From: Sinomicrobium weinanense
Lineage (GTDB): Bacteria > Bacteroidota > Bacteroidia > Flavobacteriales > Flavobacteriaceae
Length of the DNA: 64,000 nucleotides
Direction: 5' to 3'
Assembly (NCBI RefSeq): GCF_018863395.1
Contig: NZ_JAHKRR010000003.1
Coordinates: forward strand, 434,001 to 498,000
The translations under genes and the position numbers were made by a program. Shown one piece after another: positions 9,322-18,103 of this stretch; position 1 is the stretch's first letter, and every line of letters begins with the position of its first letter. The notes under the pieces were generated by a model. It saw nothing but the letters and a program-made list of their open reading frames with translations. It was not told where the DNA came from and ran no database searches.

Positions 9322-10098
9322 CTATAACATCTGCCCTTTTAGTGTATCGGCCTGCAGGAGGTAATCCAGATATTTCCGGTAATACCCGGCCTCTGCCCTT
9401 TCTCCGGAAATATAATACTGTATTTCTTTTCCATCCGGGGAATTACAGATCTCTATTTTGGTCATCAGGTTATTTACAGTTCCCTCGTTACCGTCCAGGA
9501 TGCACACCCGGTCCGGCACAAGTTTTCGTATCTGTTCCCTGAAAAAGATAAAATGGGTACATCCCAGGACTATGGAATCGTAATTATTCCAGTCGGGTTG
9601 CGATAACTTTTCTTTGAGATAGGCAGACACTTCCTGCCCGTTGAGTTTAAAATGCTCTGCGAACATCACCAGTTCCTGGAGGGACAGGTAATCTACCTTG
9701 TCGCCTGCATTGAGGTCACGCACCAGATTGTTGAGCTTTTCTTCTTTCAGGGTCAGGTCCGTAGCACATACCAGCACCTTGTGTTCCCTGCTGTTCTCCA
9801 CAGCAGGTTTTACGGCCGGCTCCATACCTATGATGGGAAAATCGTATTTTTCCCTGAGTTCCGTTACGGCTGCACTGGTAGCTGTATTGCACGCCAGGAC
9901 CAGGGCCTTTACCCCCTTTCCGGCCAGGAACTCTACGGCATCAAAAACCAGGTTCCTGATCTCTTTTTTTGTCCTGGTTCCGTAGGGCGCATTCCGGGCA
10001 TCTCCGAAATAGATAAAACGCTCGCCGGGCATTTTCTTCATAGCCTCGTGCAATACGGTCAGCCCTCCTACTCCGGAATCGAAAAAAGCTATATGCAT
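9322..10098 (-). CDS. murI: Glutamate racemase
   Basis: Converts L- to D-glutamate for peptidoglycan; cytoplasmic, 258 residues. The start is set at MHIAFFDSGVGG. A longer frame exists but begins inside the promoter box TACCTTTG at 10149-10156. The two catalytic cysteines are Cys70 in VLACNTATSAA and Cys180 in IVLGCTHFIFF. Substrate-site motifs FDSGVGG and FGDARNAPYG are intact. The length is normal. Confidence 0.95.
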   Translation of the reverse strand: MHIAFFDSGVGGLTVLHEAMKKMPGERFIYFGDARNAPYGTRTKKEIRNLVFDAVEFLAGKGVKALVLACNTATSAAVTELREKYDFPIIGMEPAVKPAVENSREHKVLVCATDLTLKEEKLNNLVRDLNAGDKVDYLSLQELVMFAEHFKLNGQEVSAYLKEKLSQPDWNNYDSIVLGCTHFIFFREQIRKLVPDRVCILDGNEGTVNNLMTKIEICNSPDGKEIQYYISGERAEAGYYRKYLDYLLQADTLKGQML

Positions 10099-10148
10099 AC
10101 TAAATATTCTTTTTGCCTTCCGGATATCATCCGGATCGCCTGTATTCA

Positions 10149-10156
10149 CAAAGGTA
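10149..10156 (-). promoter_or_regulatory. Putative -7 box for murI
   Basis: TACCTTTG on the minus strand fits TAnnTTTG and gives a leader of about 45 nt to the ATG at 10098. Confidence 0.55.
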
Positions 10157-10305
10157 ACAAAATGCGCTTACCTTTTCCGAACCCCTCTATACCCCCGTAT
10201 TGAATTGATGCATTTGACTTAACTTTTAATAAATATTCAAATAATCCCCTAATTTTAATATATTAGCAAAGCCATTGTGAAGACTTAACCCAAATTTTTA
10301 TCATT

Positions 10306-10467
10306 ATGGAAAAATACAGCCCCCAACTGATCGATGCACTGGCCAAAGAATTCAAGACCACCCCTCAAAGCATAGTGTATTGCCTGAACAACCAGGATAT
10401 TTTTCCTTTTTTTGCCAGTGAATTAAGGCTGGAATGCAATTATTTGCAGCGAAAATGGAAGATCTGA
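10306..10467 (+). CDS. 53-residue conserved-looking microprotein
   Basis: Short frame from ATG 10306 to TGA 10465-10467. It is acidic to neutral with no signal peptide. It begins MEKYSPQLIDALAKEFKTT, with a predicted helix up front, then a Cys/Phe-rich middle (YCLNNQDIFPFF) and a basic tail (LQRKWKI). Codon use and GC match neighbouring real genes, and no other gene covers the strand. It ends 1 bp before the mgtE stop (convergent). The upstream 150 bp are AT-rich and could hold a promoter. Function unknown; it may be expressed but has no recognised domain. Confidence 0.5.
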   Translation: MEKYSPQLIDALAKEFKTTPQSIVYCLNNQDIFPFFASELRLECNYLQRKWKI

Positions 10468-10468
10468 A

Positions 10469-11824
10469 TTAAAATCCGAGAATCAATTTGGCGATCAGAA
10501 AATAGATAAAAACGCCAAGGATGTCATTACTGGTCGTGATAAATGGTCCGGTGGAAACCGCCGGGTCCATACCTCTTTTATCCAGAAAAATAGGAATAAA
10601 AGTACCGATAAGTGCTGCATTGATGATCACGGTGATCAACGCAACACAAATAGTTACGGATATCAAATAGGGTGTATGGAAACCAAAATGGCTTATAAGA
10701 AAAACAATAGAAGAAATTCCGATGGCATTGATCAGGCCCAGTACAAATTCCTTAAGCAGCCGATGAAATATCTTTCCTTTAATAGTACCGTTGGCCAATC
10801 CTTGAACCACAATTGCAGATGATTGAATACCGACATTCCCGGCGGTGGATTGTATGAGCGGCACAAAAATAAGCAAAACCACATACTTTTCCATCGCAGT
10901 CTCAAACCCTTCGATGATACTCGCTGCCCCGAGTCCGCCAAACATTCCTATCAAAAGCCATGGCAGACGTGCTTTAGTAAGTTTCCAGACATTGTCATCG
11001 GCTTCCACATCCTGGGTAATACCTGCGGCCAGCTGATAGTCTTTTTCAGCCTCTTCCCGGATCACATCCACAATATCGTCTATGGTAATACGCCCTACCA
11101 GCCTTCCGGACTCGTCTACCACGGGAATGGCCTCAAGGTCGTACTTGGACATTACCCTGGCCACATCTTCGGCCTTGTCATTTACGATCACATAATCCAC
11201 CTTGGGAATGTACACGTCCCGGATATGGGTCTTGGTAGACGTGGTAAGCAGGTCTTTGAGTGAGAGCCTTCCCTTTAGTTTCTCGTCATCATCCACCACA
11301 TAGATGGAGTGTACCCGTGTTACGTGTTCTGCCTGCAGGCGCATTTCCTTGACACAGGTAAGTACATTCCAGTTTTCGTTCACCTTTACCAGCTCCTTGG
11401 CCATAAGCCCCCCGGCAGAATTCTCATCGTACCGGAGCAGTTCTACGATGTCTTTGGCGTGCTCCTTATCTTCGATATGAGATATAACCTCTTTCTTCCT
11501 TTCTTCAGAAAGCTCGGCTATGATGTCGGCCGCGTCGTCAGTGTCCAGCTCCAGCAGCTCATCGGCAATTTCCTGGGCAGAGAGGTTCTTCAGTATCCGT
11601 TCCCGGACATCATCGTCCAGTTCGGTGAGGGTATCGGAAGTTTTTTCGCTGTCCAGCAGCTTTATAAGGTAGGTGGCCTCTTCCAGGTTAAGCTCATTGA
11701 TGATCTCGGCAATATCGGCATAGTGCAATTCATTGAGGATCTGCAACAGGGTGCTGTTGTTCCTTTCCTCAATGAGCTGTTCTATCTGCTCTAAGAGTTC
11801 ATCGCTGAGTTTAAACGGAGTCAT
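10469..11824 (-). CDS. mgtE: Magnesium transporter MgtE
   Basis: Inner-membrane Mg2+ channel of 451 residues. The domains in order are an N-terminal superhelical MgtE_N domain rich in Asp/Glu/Leu (residues 1-130), a CBS pair (about 135-260, with [10 protein letters not shown] and [13 protein letters not shown]), and a C-terminal membrane domain of about five helices. The membrane domain contains the pore-region motif [12 protein letters not shown] and the late motif [13 protein letters not shown]. The cytoplasmic domains close the channel when Mg2+ is abundant. Its start overlaps the 3' end of rsmA by 14 bp, so the two are co-transcribed. Confidence 0.95.
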   Translation of the reverse strand: MTPFKLSDELLEQIEQLIEERNNSTLLQILNELHYADIAEIINELNLEEATYLIKLLDSEKTSDTLTELDDDVRERILKNLSAQEIADELLELDTDDAADIIAELSEERKKEVISHIEDKEHAKDIVELLRYDENSAGGLMAKELVKVNENWNVLTCVKEMRLQAEHVTRVHSIYVVDDDEKLKGRLSLKDLLTTSTKTHIRDVYIPKVDYVIVNDKAEDVARVMSKYDLEAIPVVDESGRLVGRITIDDIVDVIREEAEKDYQLAAGITQDVEADDNVWKLTKARLPWLLIGMFGGLGAASIIEGFETAMEKYVVLLIFVPLIQSTAGNVGIQSSAIVVQGLANGTIKGKIFHRLLKEFVLGLINAIGISSIVFLISHFGFHTPYLISVTICVALITVIINAALIGTFIPIFLDKRGMDPAVSTGPFITTSNDILGVFIYFLIAKLILGF

Positions 11825-12674
11825 GCTCTATTTTTTGTGTTAACCGGATAAAATCCTGGACACTTAGCTGTTCCGGACGCTGGCCAAAGATAGTATCTTC
11901 TTTTAAAATATCGGACAATCCCAATGTTTTTAAACTGTTACGAAGGGTTTTCCTCCGCTGGCCAAATGCTGTTTTTACGACGTTAAAGAACAGCTTTTCA
12001 TTACAGGGCAACCTGAAATCTTCTTTTCTTCGCAACCGCAACACCCCCGATTTTACTTTCGGCGGCGGGGTAAACACCTGTTCTGACACGGTAAACAGGT
12101 ATTCGGCCTCATAAAATGCCTGTACCAGTACCGAAAGGATGCCGTATGCCTTGCTACCTTCCTTCTCACATACGCGTTCTGCTACTTCCTTCTGGAACAT
12201 CCCGGAAAGTTCGGGTACCTGCTCCCGCATATCCAGCATTTTGAACAATATCTGGGAAGAGATATTGTACGGAAAATTGCCTATGATCGCAAAAGGCCCC
12301 TCCCTGAGTACCTGCCGGACATCGTATTTTAAAAAATCCTCGCTGATTATACGGCCGGACAGCCCGGGGTAGTGCTCTTCCAGGTAGGCTACGGATTCCG
12401 TATCGATCTCTACCACATAGGTCTGCACTTCCTTTTTCAACAGGTATTTGGTAAGCACTCCCATTCCGGGGCCTATTTCCAATATACTATCATATCCCTG
12501 TAAAGTGAGGCTATCGGCTATTTTCCCTGCGATGTTCTCATCATTCAGGAAATGCTGCCCCAGGTGTTTCTTGGGCCTTACTTTCTGTCCCCTCCCCGGC
12601 CCTCCCCCAAGGGGAGGAGGCATCTTTTCGGAATACAACGGTATGATCTTATTTGATTTCTTTTTATTCATCAT
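11811..12674 (-). CDS. rsmA: 16S rRNA (adenine1518-N6/adenine1519-N6)-dimethyltransferase
   Basis: KsgA/RsmA dimethylates two adjacent adenines near the 3' end of 16S rRNA in late 30S assembly. The SAM site [10 protein letters not shown] and the catalytic NFPYN motif ([11 protein letters not shown]) are intact, as is the family N-terminal signature [11 protein letters not shown]. Normal proteins begin only a few residues before that signature. Here an extra 31 residues precede it, including [11 protein letters not shown], which is translated from an intergenic GC-rich repeat (12587-12623). The start may be 12674 or the internal ATG at 12623. I give the longer frame. No clear promoter separates it from the DUF4286 gene upstream. 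Confidence 0.93.
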   Translation of the reverse strand: MMNKKKSNKIIPLYSEKMPPPLGGGPGRGQKVRPKKHLGQHFLNDENIAGKIADSLTLQGYDSILEIGPGMGVLTKYLLKKEVQTYVVEIDTESVAYLEEHYPGLSGRIISEDFLKYDVRQVLREGPFAIIGNFPYNISSQILFKMLDMREQVPELSGMFQKEVAERVCEKEGSKAYGILSVLVQAFYEAEYLFTVSEQVFTPPPKVKSGVLRLRRKEDFRLPCNEKLFFNVVKTAFGQRRKTLRNSLKTLGLSDILKEDTIFGQRPEQLSVQDFIRLTQKIEHDSV

Positions 12675-12740
12675 TTTCTATCTAATCCACATGAATAAGC
12701 ATATACACTCCCTCTCCTTGGGGGAGGGCCGGAGAGGGGA
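12587..12740. repeat. Inverted pair of GC-rich CTCCCC-AAGG repeats around the rsmA start
   Basis: 12588-12621 (CTCCCCGGCCCTCCCCCAAG, then GGGAGGAGG) and 12708-12740 (CCTCTCCTTGGGGGAGGG, then CCGGAGAGGGG) are inverted copies of the same element. They bracket the rsmA initiation region. The first lies inside the rsmA reading frame and the second is in the DUF4286-rsmA gap. Confidence 0.7.
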
Positions 12741-13052
12741 CTAATGTTCACTGATTATTTCGAGTTCCGTACGGAAGGCCACAAATTTATAGGCAAACCG
12801 TTCAAGACTTTCCTCCCTGATACGGGAAGCGTCTTCATCGTAATATTTCTGTAAAGTGGCTTTGCTGTCGGTAATATACTGCACCGAATAGGTAATGCCT
12901 CCCATCTCTTCCTCGACGAGCACTTTCAGCATCCGGGCATTACTGAATTTCCCCGTAGCCATCATGTTCGGGATATGGGTTTCGTGCATCCATTGCAACC
13001 ATTCGTCGTGAACGGTTTCGTCTATATTTATGGTAACATTGTAAATGTACAT
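12741..13052 (-). CDS. DUF4286 family protein
   Basis: Small cytoplasmic protein of 103 residues matching the DUF4286 pattern: MYIYNVTINIDETVHDEW at the start, HIPNMMATGKFSNARML in the middle, and a ferredoxin-like alternation ending RFAYKFVAFRTELE. The fold resembles dimeric alpha-beta barrel proteins; no reaction is known. It sits between the TPR gene (37 bp upstream) and rsmA, an order common in Flavobacteriaceae, so a shared transcript is likely. Confidence 0.85.
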   Translation of the reverse strand: MYIYNVTINIDETVHDEWLQWMHETHIPNMMATGKFSNARMLKVLVEEEMGGITYSVQYITDSKATLQKYYDEDASRIREESLERFAYKFVAFRTELEIISEH

Positions 13053-13089
13053 TGCTGTGGCTTATATGTAATTGATTTCAAAAAACGGC

Positions 13090-14871
13090 CTAAGCACCAT
13101 CGCCACGTAATTTGCGATAGGCTTTTCTCGCTTCGACAAAATAAATACTGTCCTGATGTTCAAAAATGATCTTTTCGTAATACGGCAGTGCTTTTTCCGG
13201 TTCGTCCAGGCGATATTCATAGAGACGGGCCAGGGCAAAAAGCGCATCGTCCATCAATATATCATACGGGTAAAATTCTATGATCTTTAAATAATTATAC
13301 TCCGCTTTTTCATAGTGCTGCTGCTTTTCAAAAAGCCCGGCCTGCCGGAAGAGTGCTTCATCTTCTATGCTTTCTCCTTTGTGGCTGGTGAGTATGGTAT
13401 CGAGAAGGGCCACGGCCTTTTCATTTTTGTTCTGATAGGCGTAAAGATCGGCCCTGGCATAGGTTTTCAGGGCTGCTTGTATGGAATCTTCCAGCATATT
13501 GTCAGAGATGAGCAGGCTCAATTGCATGGCATCGTTGGCAATGAGCTGCGAAGCCGATTCGCGCAGTACTTTTAACTGGGTCAGGGCCCAGTCAAAATCG
13601 CCCTTGTAAAAGCTGGTCTGTGCCACTTTGAAGCGGGCTTGCTGCGCTATGACATCGTTCTTGACCATTTTCTGCACCTGGGAGTAATAGATCAGCGCCT
13701 GGTTGAATTTTTCCGAATAGACCAGCACATCCGCATAGGCCATTTTTACCCGGGCTTCCCCGAGAGGGTCCAATGAAAGGTCCAGGCTTTGTTTCAGAAT
13801 GGCCCGGGCCCTGTCCGTGTCTTCCTTTTGAAAGGCCTGGAACCTGGCATAAGCGATCTGTACGTTCAGAGTATTGGTGTTCGTACCGTATTCTTCGAGC
13901 AGGGTGCGGAACTTATTATCTATTTGCTTATGGGCGCCTGCGTCCCCTTTTTCTGTCTGTATCTGCAAAATATTGAGATGGGCCTGCAGCAATACGGAAA
14001 CCGTTCCCGTATTTTCAATGACAAACTCAAAAACGGCAGTGGCGGTTTCATCGTCCCCGTCATTCATAGCGAGAACACCCAGGTCTATAACGGGTTGAAG
14101 GGTCACTACCTCAGCCCTTTTAAAAATGGCCTTTTCCTGGGTAAAGGCCGAAGCGTACTGCCGTTGCCGGATAAACAGCCAGCTTAGCAGTTCGTTCCAC
14201 AATACGTCGGGAGTAGACTGCGCTCTCTTCAGAACAAGTTTTCTCAGCAATACGTTATTGGGGTGGGAGGCATCGTCCGTAATGAACCGGGCAATGATCT
14301 GCTGTACATTGCTCAGATTGAAGTTCTTTCTGGAGGCGATAAGGTCCAGGAGGCTGTTGTACATCTTCTCCATGTCTCCCTTTTCGCCGTATAGCTGTGC
14401 CACCTGATAGTCTACCATAAGCCTGGGATCCAGCTCTTTTCCTTTTTCATAAGCAGCGATAGCCTCGTCCAGCAGGTTCTTATCCTGGAAGCTGCGCCCT
14501 ACGGAATAGGTATATGCCGTACGGTCTTCTATGGCTTTCAGCGCCTTGTCATAATATTCCCTGGATTTTCCTTTTTTACCCTGCAAGGCATAATTGTATC
14601 CCAGTTCCACAAAATACACGGGAGAAGAAACCCGCCCGTTTATCTTTTTGAGCAAAACGGCCTCGGCTTCCCCGTATCTTTCCAGTTGCTGATAGCACTC
14701 CACAAGGAGTCCCAGGTAGTTGGTACGGGGAGACTCTTCATACAGTTTCTCATAAATCGCAAGGGCCTTCTCAAATTCTCCCTCGTCAAAATATTGCTTT
14801 GCCAATATATCTTTCTGGGCGAAAACCTGAAAACCAAACAAAAGGCATAAGAGAAGACCGATTACTTTCAT
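13090..14871 (-). CDS. Periplasmic TPR-repeat protein
   Basis: Protein of 593 residues from the start chosen at MKVIGLLLCLLFGFQVFAQ, a Sec signal peptide. The frame extends 32 codons further upstream, but that part is translated palindrome (14889-14963) and is rejected. The mature protein is a long array of tetratricopeptide repeats, clearest at the N-terminus (EFEKALAIYEKLYEES; PVYFVELGYNYALQGK) and the C-terminus (HYEKAEYNYLKIIEFYP; ALFALARLYEYRLDEPEKA). It is probably a soluble periplasmic or envelope-associated scaffold; partners are unknown. It lies between serS and the DUF4286 gene on the same strand. Confidence 0.85.
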   Translation of the reverse strand: MKVIGLLLCLLFGFQVFAQKDILAKQYFDEGEFEKALAIYEKLYEESPRTNYLGLLVECYQQLERYGEAEAVLLKKINGRVSSPVYFVELGYNYALQGKKGKSREYYDKALKAIEDRTAYTYSVGRSFQDKNLLDEAIAAYEKGKELDPRLMVDYQVAQLYGEKGDMEKMYNSLLDLIASRKNFNLSNVQQIIARFITDDASHPNNVLLRKLVLKRAQSTPDVLWNELLSWLFIRQRQYASAFTQEKAIFKRAEVVTLQPVIDLGVLAMNDGDDETATAVFEFVIENTGTVSVLLQAHLNILQIQTEKGDAGAHKQIDNKFRTLLEEYGTNTNTLNVQIAYARFQAFQKEDTDRARAILKQSLDLSLDPLGEARVKMAYADVLVYSEKFNQALIYYSQVQKMVKNDVIAQQARFKVAQTSFYKGDFDWALTQLKVLRESASQLIANDAMQLSLLISDNMLEDSIQAALKTYARADLYAYQNKNEKAVALLDTILTSHKGESIEDEALFRQAGLFEKQQHYEKAEYNYLKIIEFYPYDILMDDALFALARLYEYRLDEPEKALPYYEKIIFEHQDSIYFVEARKAYRKLRGDGA

Positions 14872-14888
14872 GTGTTTGTATTTTAGGC

Positions 14889-14963
14889 CGGAAGTCCGGG
14901 GTCGGAAGTCAGAAGTAGCATTGGGATGTATAAAAACTTCCGACTTCCGACCCCGGACTTCCG
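14889..14963. repeat. Long palindrome of GGAAGTC words between serS and the TPR gene
   Basis: Arms at 14889-14916 and 14936-14963 are 28 bp each with one mismatch and a 19-nt loop. The arms consist of repeated CGGAAGTC/GGGGTCGGAAGTC words. It lies 18 bp upstream of the TPR start codon and would form a strong RNA hairpin in a readthrough transcript from serS. Confidence 0.85.
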
Positions 14964-14983
14964 TCATACTTCGTCTTTCTAAT

Positions 14984-16261
14984 TTACGAAATTCTGTCGA
15001 ACCCGGTGTAAGGTATCAATACTTCGGGGACCTTTATTCCGTCTTTATCCTGATAGTTTTCCAGAATCCCTGCAAGCACCCGGGGTATGGCCAGAGAACT
15101 ACCGTTAAGGGCATGGCAAAGGGTCATTTTACCTTCCTTGTTCTTATAGCGCAGTTTTAGCCTGTTGCTTTGATAATCTTCACAGTTCGATACCGAGCTG
15201 ATCTCCAGCCAGCGGTCCTGGGCGGTGGAAAACACTTCGAAATCGTAGGTAATGGCCGATGTAAAGCCCAGATCACCCCCGCACAGTTGCAGGATGCGAT
15301 AGGGAAGGTCCAGTTCTTTTAAGATCCCCTTTACATGTTCGATCATTTCCTCCAGAGCCTGGTAAGATGCTTCGGGCCTGGTGACCTGTATAATCTCTAC
15401 TTTTTCGAACTGGTGCAAACGGTTCAGCCCTCTTACGTGTGCTCCGTAAGAACCTGCTTCCCTTCGGAAACACGGTGTATGGGTCGTGGCCTTTATCGGC
15501 AATTCGTCTTCCTGTACTATGGTGTCGCGGAAGCAGTTTATCATGGGGACTTCCCCGGTAGGGATCACATACAGGTCGTCCTTTTCTATATAATACATCT
15601 GTCCTTCCTTGTCCGGCAACTGTCCTGTTCCGTAACCGGAGGCTTCATTGATAAAATAGGGCAGGAAATATTCGAAATACCCCGCTTCCCGGTTTTTATC
15701 CAGGAAATAGCTGATAAGTGCCCTTTGCAGCCTGGCCCCTTTGCCTTTGTATACGGGGAATCCGGCACCGGTGATCTTGCTTCCTAGATCAAAATCGATG
15801 AGATCGTATTTTTTGGCCAGCTCCCAGTGTGGCAGGGCCCCTTCTTCCAGTTCCGGTATTTCCCCGAGGCGAAAGACCTCCACATTGTCCTCGTCCGAAT
15901 TTCCCGGGGGAACGGAATCGTGAGGAACATTGGGTATTTTATAAAGCACTTCGGTAAGCGCAGCGGCTTTATCGTTCAGCTTTTCATTCAACTCCTTGGA
16001 TTCTGTCTTGAGCCTTGCAGTCTTTTCCTTCAGTTCGTTAGCTTTTTCATGCTCTCCGCTCTTGAACAGGTTCCCTATTTCCTTGGACAATTTATTAGAT
16101 TCTGCCAGGGTACTGTCCAGCGAAGCCTGAACTCCTCTTCGTTCTTCATCCAACCGGAGCGCTTCATTCACCAGGCTGGCAGCTTCCGTTCCCAGGTTCC
16201 GCTTTTCCAGTCCGCGGATCACCTGGTCTTTGTTCTCTCTAATAAATTGTAATTGCAGCAT
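14984..16261 (-). CDS. serS: Seryl-tRNA synthetase
   Basis: Class II aminoacyl-tRNA synthetase of 425 residues, charging tRNA-Ser (and tRNA-Sec where present). It has the N-terminal antiparallel coiled-coil arm (residues about 30-105, Lys/Glu-rich), followed by the class II core: motif 2 HTPCFRREAGSYGAHVRGLNR and motif 3 LNGSSLAIPRVLAGILENYQ. The length is normal. A TAAATTTG promoter box about 115 bp upstream is followed by a TTCGAC-type repeat. No T-box is present, as expected in this phylum. Confidence 0.97.
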   Translation of the reverse strand: MLQLQFIRENKDQVIRGLEKRNLGTEAASLVNEALRLDEERRGVQASLDSTLAESNKLSKEIGNLFKSGEHEKANELKEKTARLKTESKELNEKLNDKAAALTEVLYKIPNVPHDSVPPGNSDEDNVEVFRLGEIPELEEGALPHWELAKKYDLIDFDLGSKITGAGFPVYKGKGARLQRALISYFLDKNREAGYFEYFLPYFINEASGYGTGQLPDKEGQMYYIEKDDLYVIPTGEVPMINCFRDTIVQEDELPIKATTHTPCFRREAGSYGAHVRGLNRLHQFEKVEIIQVTRPEASYQALEEMIEHVKGILKELDLPYRILQLCGGDLGFTSAITYDFEVFSTAQDRWLEISSVSNCEDYQSNRLKLRYKNKEGKMTLCHALNGSSLAIPRVLAGILENYQDKDGIKVPEVLIPYTGFDRIS

Positions 16262-16376
16262 TGCTAAATATGTTAAAAAAGTGGTTTCTGGTTTTTTGGT
16301 TTCACGTTACAAGTTAAAACAATGTTTTAACCCAAAAATCGGTTCGCGGGTCTTTCGACAGGCTCAAATCAAGGGA

Positions 16377-16384
16377 CAAATTTA
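16377..16384 (-). promoter_or_regulatory. Putative -7 box for serS
   Basis: TAAATTTG on the minus strand fits TAnnTTTG. The MITE-like element begins 15 bp further upstream, where the -33 region should be. Confidence 0.45.
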
Positions 16385-16398
16385 AAAAGATTTCATTC

Positions 16399-16561
16399 AG
16401 AAACTGTCTAAGTTTTATCCTTTGGCTCTTTTATGCGTCTTTTTCCACCATCCTTCAGCTATTTTTCGACACGTAGCTTAGGCTATGTGTCAAAAAATAC
16501 CTTCGTCTGATGAAAAAATACACTATAAAAATATTCCAAAAACAAAATTTAGACAGTTTCT
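16399..16561 (+). mobile_element. MITE-like element M, copy 1
   Basis: 163 bp bounded by 19-bp terminal inverted repeats, AGAAACTGTCTAAGTTTTA at the left and the complement of AGAAACTGTCTAAATTTTG at the right (two mismatches). The interior shares long blocks with 59388-59584 in the same order: TCTTTTATGCGTCTTTTTCC, TTCAGCTATTTTTCG, CACGTAGCTT and GAAAAAATACACTATAAAA. No open frame and no transposase. A target-site duplication is not evident. Confidence 0.75.
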
Positions 16562-16683
16562 CAATATTATCAGGTGGTTCCGGTTATTCGTTATAGAAGT
16601 CGGGTAAATATAAGGGGGATTTATGGAGATTTCTTGAGATTTGTAATAATTTGTTGTTTACGACCTTTCCAACAGGTCAATGA

Positions 16684-17994
16684 CTAATCCTCTGGCAATA
16701 TCCAGCTACTATGCCGGAAAGGATCCCATTTTTCCGAAGCGAGATCTACTTTGGGATCAATAAAAGTACGCGGGCGTTTACGATTTACACTCACCCTACC
16801 GATAGCGTAGACAGCCACATCTTTTCCTTTGGCGGCATATTCTTTCTTTAATCGTTGTGCAAACTGCCAGATAACATCGGGTTTGGTGGCCACGATCCTT
16901 TGTTGTTTCAGGGAAAGGCGGTCTTTCGGATAGATCATTTCTTTTTTGCCGCTGGCCTTATCGACCACCTTAAAACGCATATACCCGCTCTTGCTCCGCA
17001 ACATCATACGCCAGCTCATACGGTGGGCCTCTTCGGTCCACAACACATCACCTTCAATAAACCAATGCCTCAGCGGAAGGCCGGTCTGAACTATAAAATA
17101 GATCATCCCTGCCAGGAGAATGATATTTTTGTTTGCGGGGACCACTACTTCATTGCCCGTGTACAGTGGTTTTCTTTTGAGAAAAATATTCCGGATCACC
17201 CGGGGTTCGAAGAAAAACAGGGTAAAAGCAAGAGACATATACGGAAATATCCCGATCTGAAAAACAAAGGAATTAAAAAGGTGAAAGACAACAGAAGCGG
17301 CAAAAGCGATCTTCCTGGTGGGTTTCCAAAGCAGGAGAGGAACCACAAGGCCGTCAAAAAGTATCCCCGCCCAGGTAATAAACACATGAACCCCGTGTTT
17401 TTGAAACAATTCCCCGACAACGGGATAGTTCTTCCTTCCGAGCATCAGGTTTTCCACTACGGTATAGTTGAGCCAGTCGGGATAGAGCTTGGCTATGGCT
17501 GCGTAGGTATACACAATGCCCACCTGTAAAATAATGATCACAGAACACCACCGTGGCATGGAAATATCTCTCATCCCTTTATTCCTGAGCGCATCGACAG
17601 ACAGGTAACGGTTGGCCGGCAGTACGAGCATAAGCAGGCAAATGAGTATGAGCAGATAGTAGTGATTGTTATACGACGCTTTCTGCATCAGGTAGGTAGC
17701 CGTCCACATCAGGGTAAAAGCCGCCATGCTCCACCGGTATTTAAACCCGATCATCACAAACAGCCCGAAGATCCCCATCACTGCATAGTATACATACATC
17801 CAGTGGCCCGGAAGCGGTTGTAACCAGTCAAGGCCAATAAAGTTAAAGGTAAATTCCGGCCTGATAAGGGTGATCTTTATCCACCCGGTAAAGATGGCCC
17901 CCACGGATTCCAGGAAAATAAGCAGCCCGAAGATGATCCGGAAAACAATCAGCGGGGCGTTGTCGATTCTTTTAAAAAGGAAGCTGGTCAGCAT
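16684..17994 (-). CDS. HTTM / vitamin K-dependent gamma-carboxylase-like membrane protein
   Basis: Polytopic inner-membrane protein of 436 residues with at least eight hydrophobic helices in the first 300 residues and a soluble C-terminal part. Family features include the N-terminal PLIVFRIIFGLLIFLES helix, NNHYYLLILICLLMLVLPANRYLSVDA, IFFDG-type segment GILFDGLVVPLLLWK, and FHLFNSFVFQIGIFPYMSLA. These fit the HTTM domain shared with vitamin K-dependent gamma-carboxylase. Bacterial members have no established reaction in most cases. It lies 57 bp downstream of ribF across a short TTCGCTCAGG repeat. Confidence 0.85.
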   Translation of the reverse strand: MLTSFLFKRIDNAPLIVFRIIFGLLIFLESVGAIFTGWIKITLIRPEFTFNFIGLDWLQPLPGHWMYVYYAVMGIFGLFVMIGFKYRWSMAAFTLMWTATYLMQKASYNNHYYLLILICLLMLVLPANRYLSVDALRNKGMRDISMPRWCSVIIILQVGIVYTYAAIAKLYPDWLNYTVVENLMLGRKNYPVVGELFQKHGVHVFITWAGILFDGLVVPLLLWKPTRKIAFAASVVFHLFNSFVFQIGIFPYMSLAFTLFFFEPRVIRNIFLKRKPLYTGNEVVVPANKNIILLAGMIYFIVQTGLPLRHWFIEGDVLWTEEAHRMSWRMMLRSKSGYMRFKVVDKASGKKEMIYPKDRLSLKQQRIVATKPDVIWQFAQRLKKEYAAKGKDVAVYAIGRVSVNRKRPRTFIDPKVDLASEKWDPFRHSSWILPED

Positions 17995-18006
17995 GTTTGG
18001 TGTTCG

Positions 18007-18103
18007 GCCCTTCTGCTTCGCTCAGGGACCTGTGTTATTCAATTATAAAATTTAACGGTCCCCGAGCGGTGGTTCCTGAGTGGAGCCGAAGGGAGCCGAG
18101 GGG
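18007..18103. repeat. CTTCGGCTC/CTCAGG repeat block at the ribF 3' end
   Basis: CCCTTCTGCTTCGCTCAGGG at 18008-18027 and GGTTCCTGAGTGGAGCCGAA at 18070-18089 followed by GGGAGCCGAGGGG. It belongs to the same word class as 7935-7977. Its right part is translated as the last residues of RibF. Confidence 0.65.

Larger units (their letters stand above)
16262..16683. other. 422-bp intergenic region with serS promoter and a MITE-like element
   Basis: From the serS side: a short TTCGACAGGCTCAAAT repeat near 16354-16369, the serS promoter box, then MITE-like element M copy 1 (16399-16561), then AT-rich sequence up to the HTTM stop. No gene is seen. Confidence 0.7.

Noticed and set aside
14872-14967. 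Upstream extension of the TPR protein frame
   Set aside because: Translated palindrome; the signal peptide begins at 14871.
16262-16400. Possible T-box or riboswitch upstream of serS, and glmS ribozyme upstream of glmS
   Set aside because: No T-box features are seen, and the glmS upstream gap is only 32 bp with no ribozyme-like pairing.
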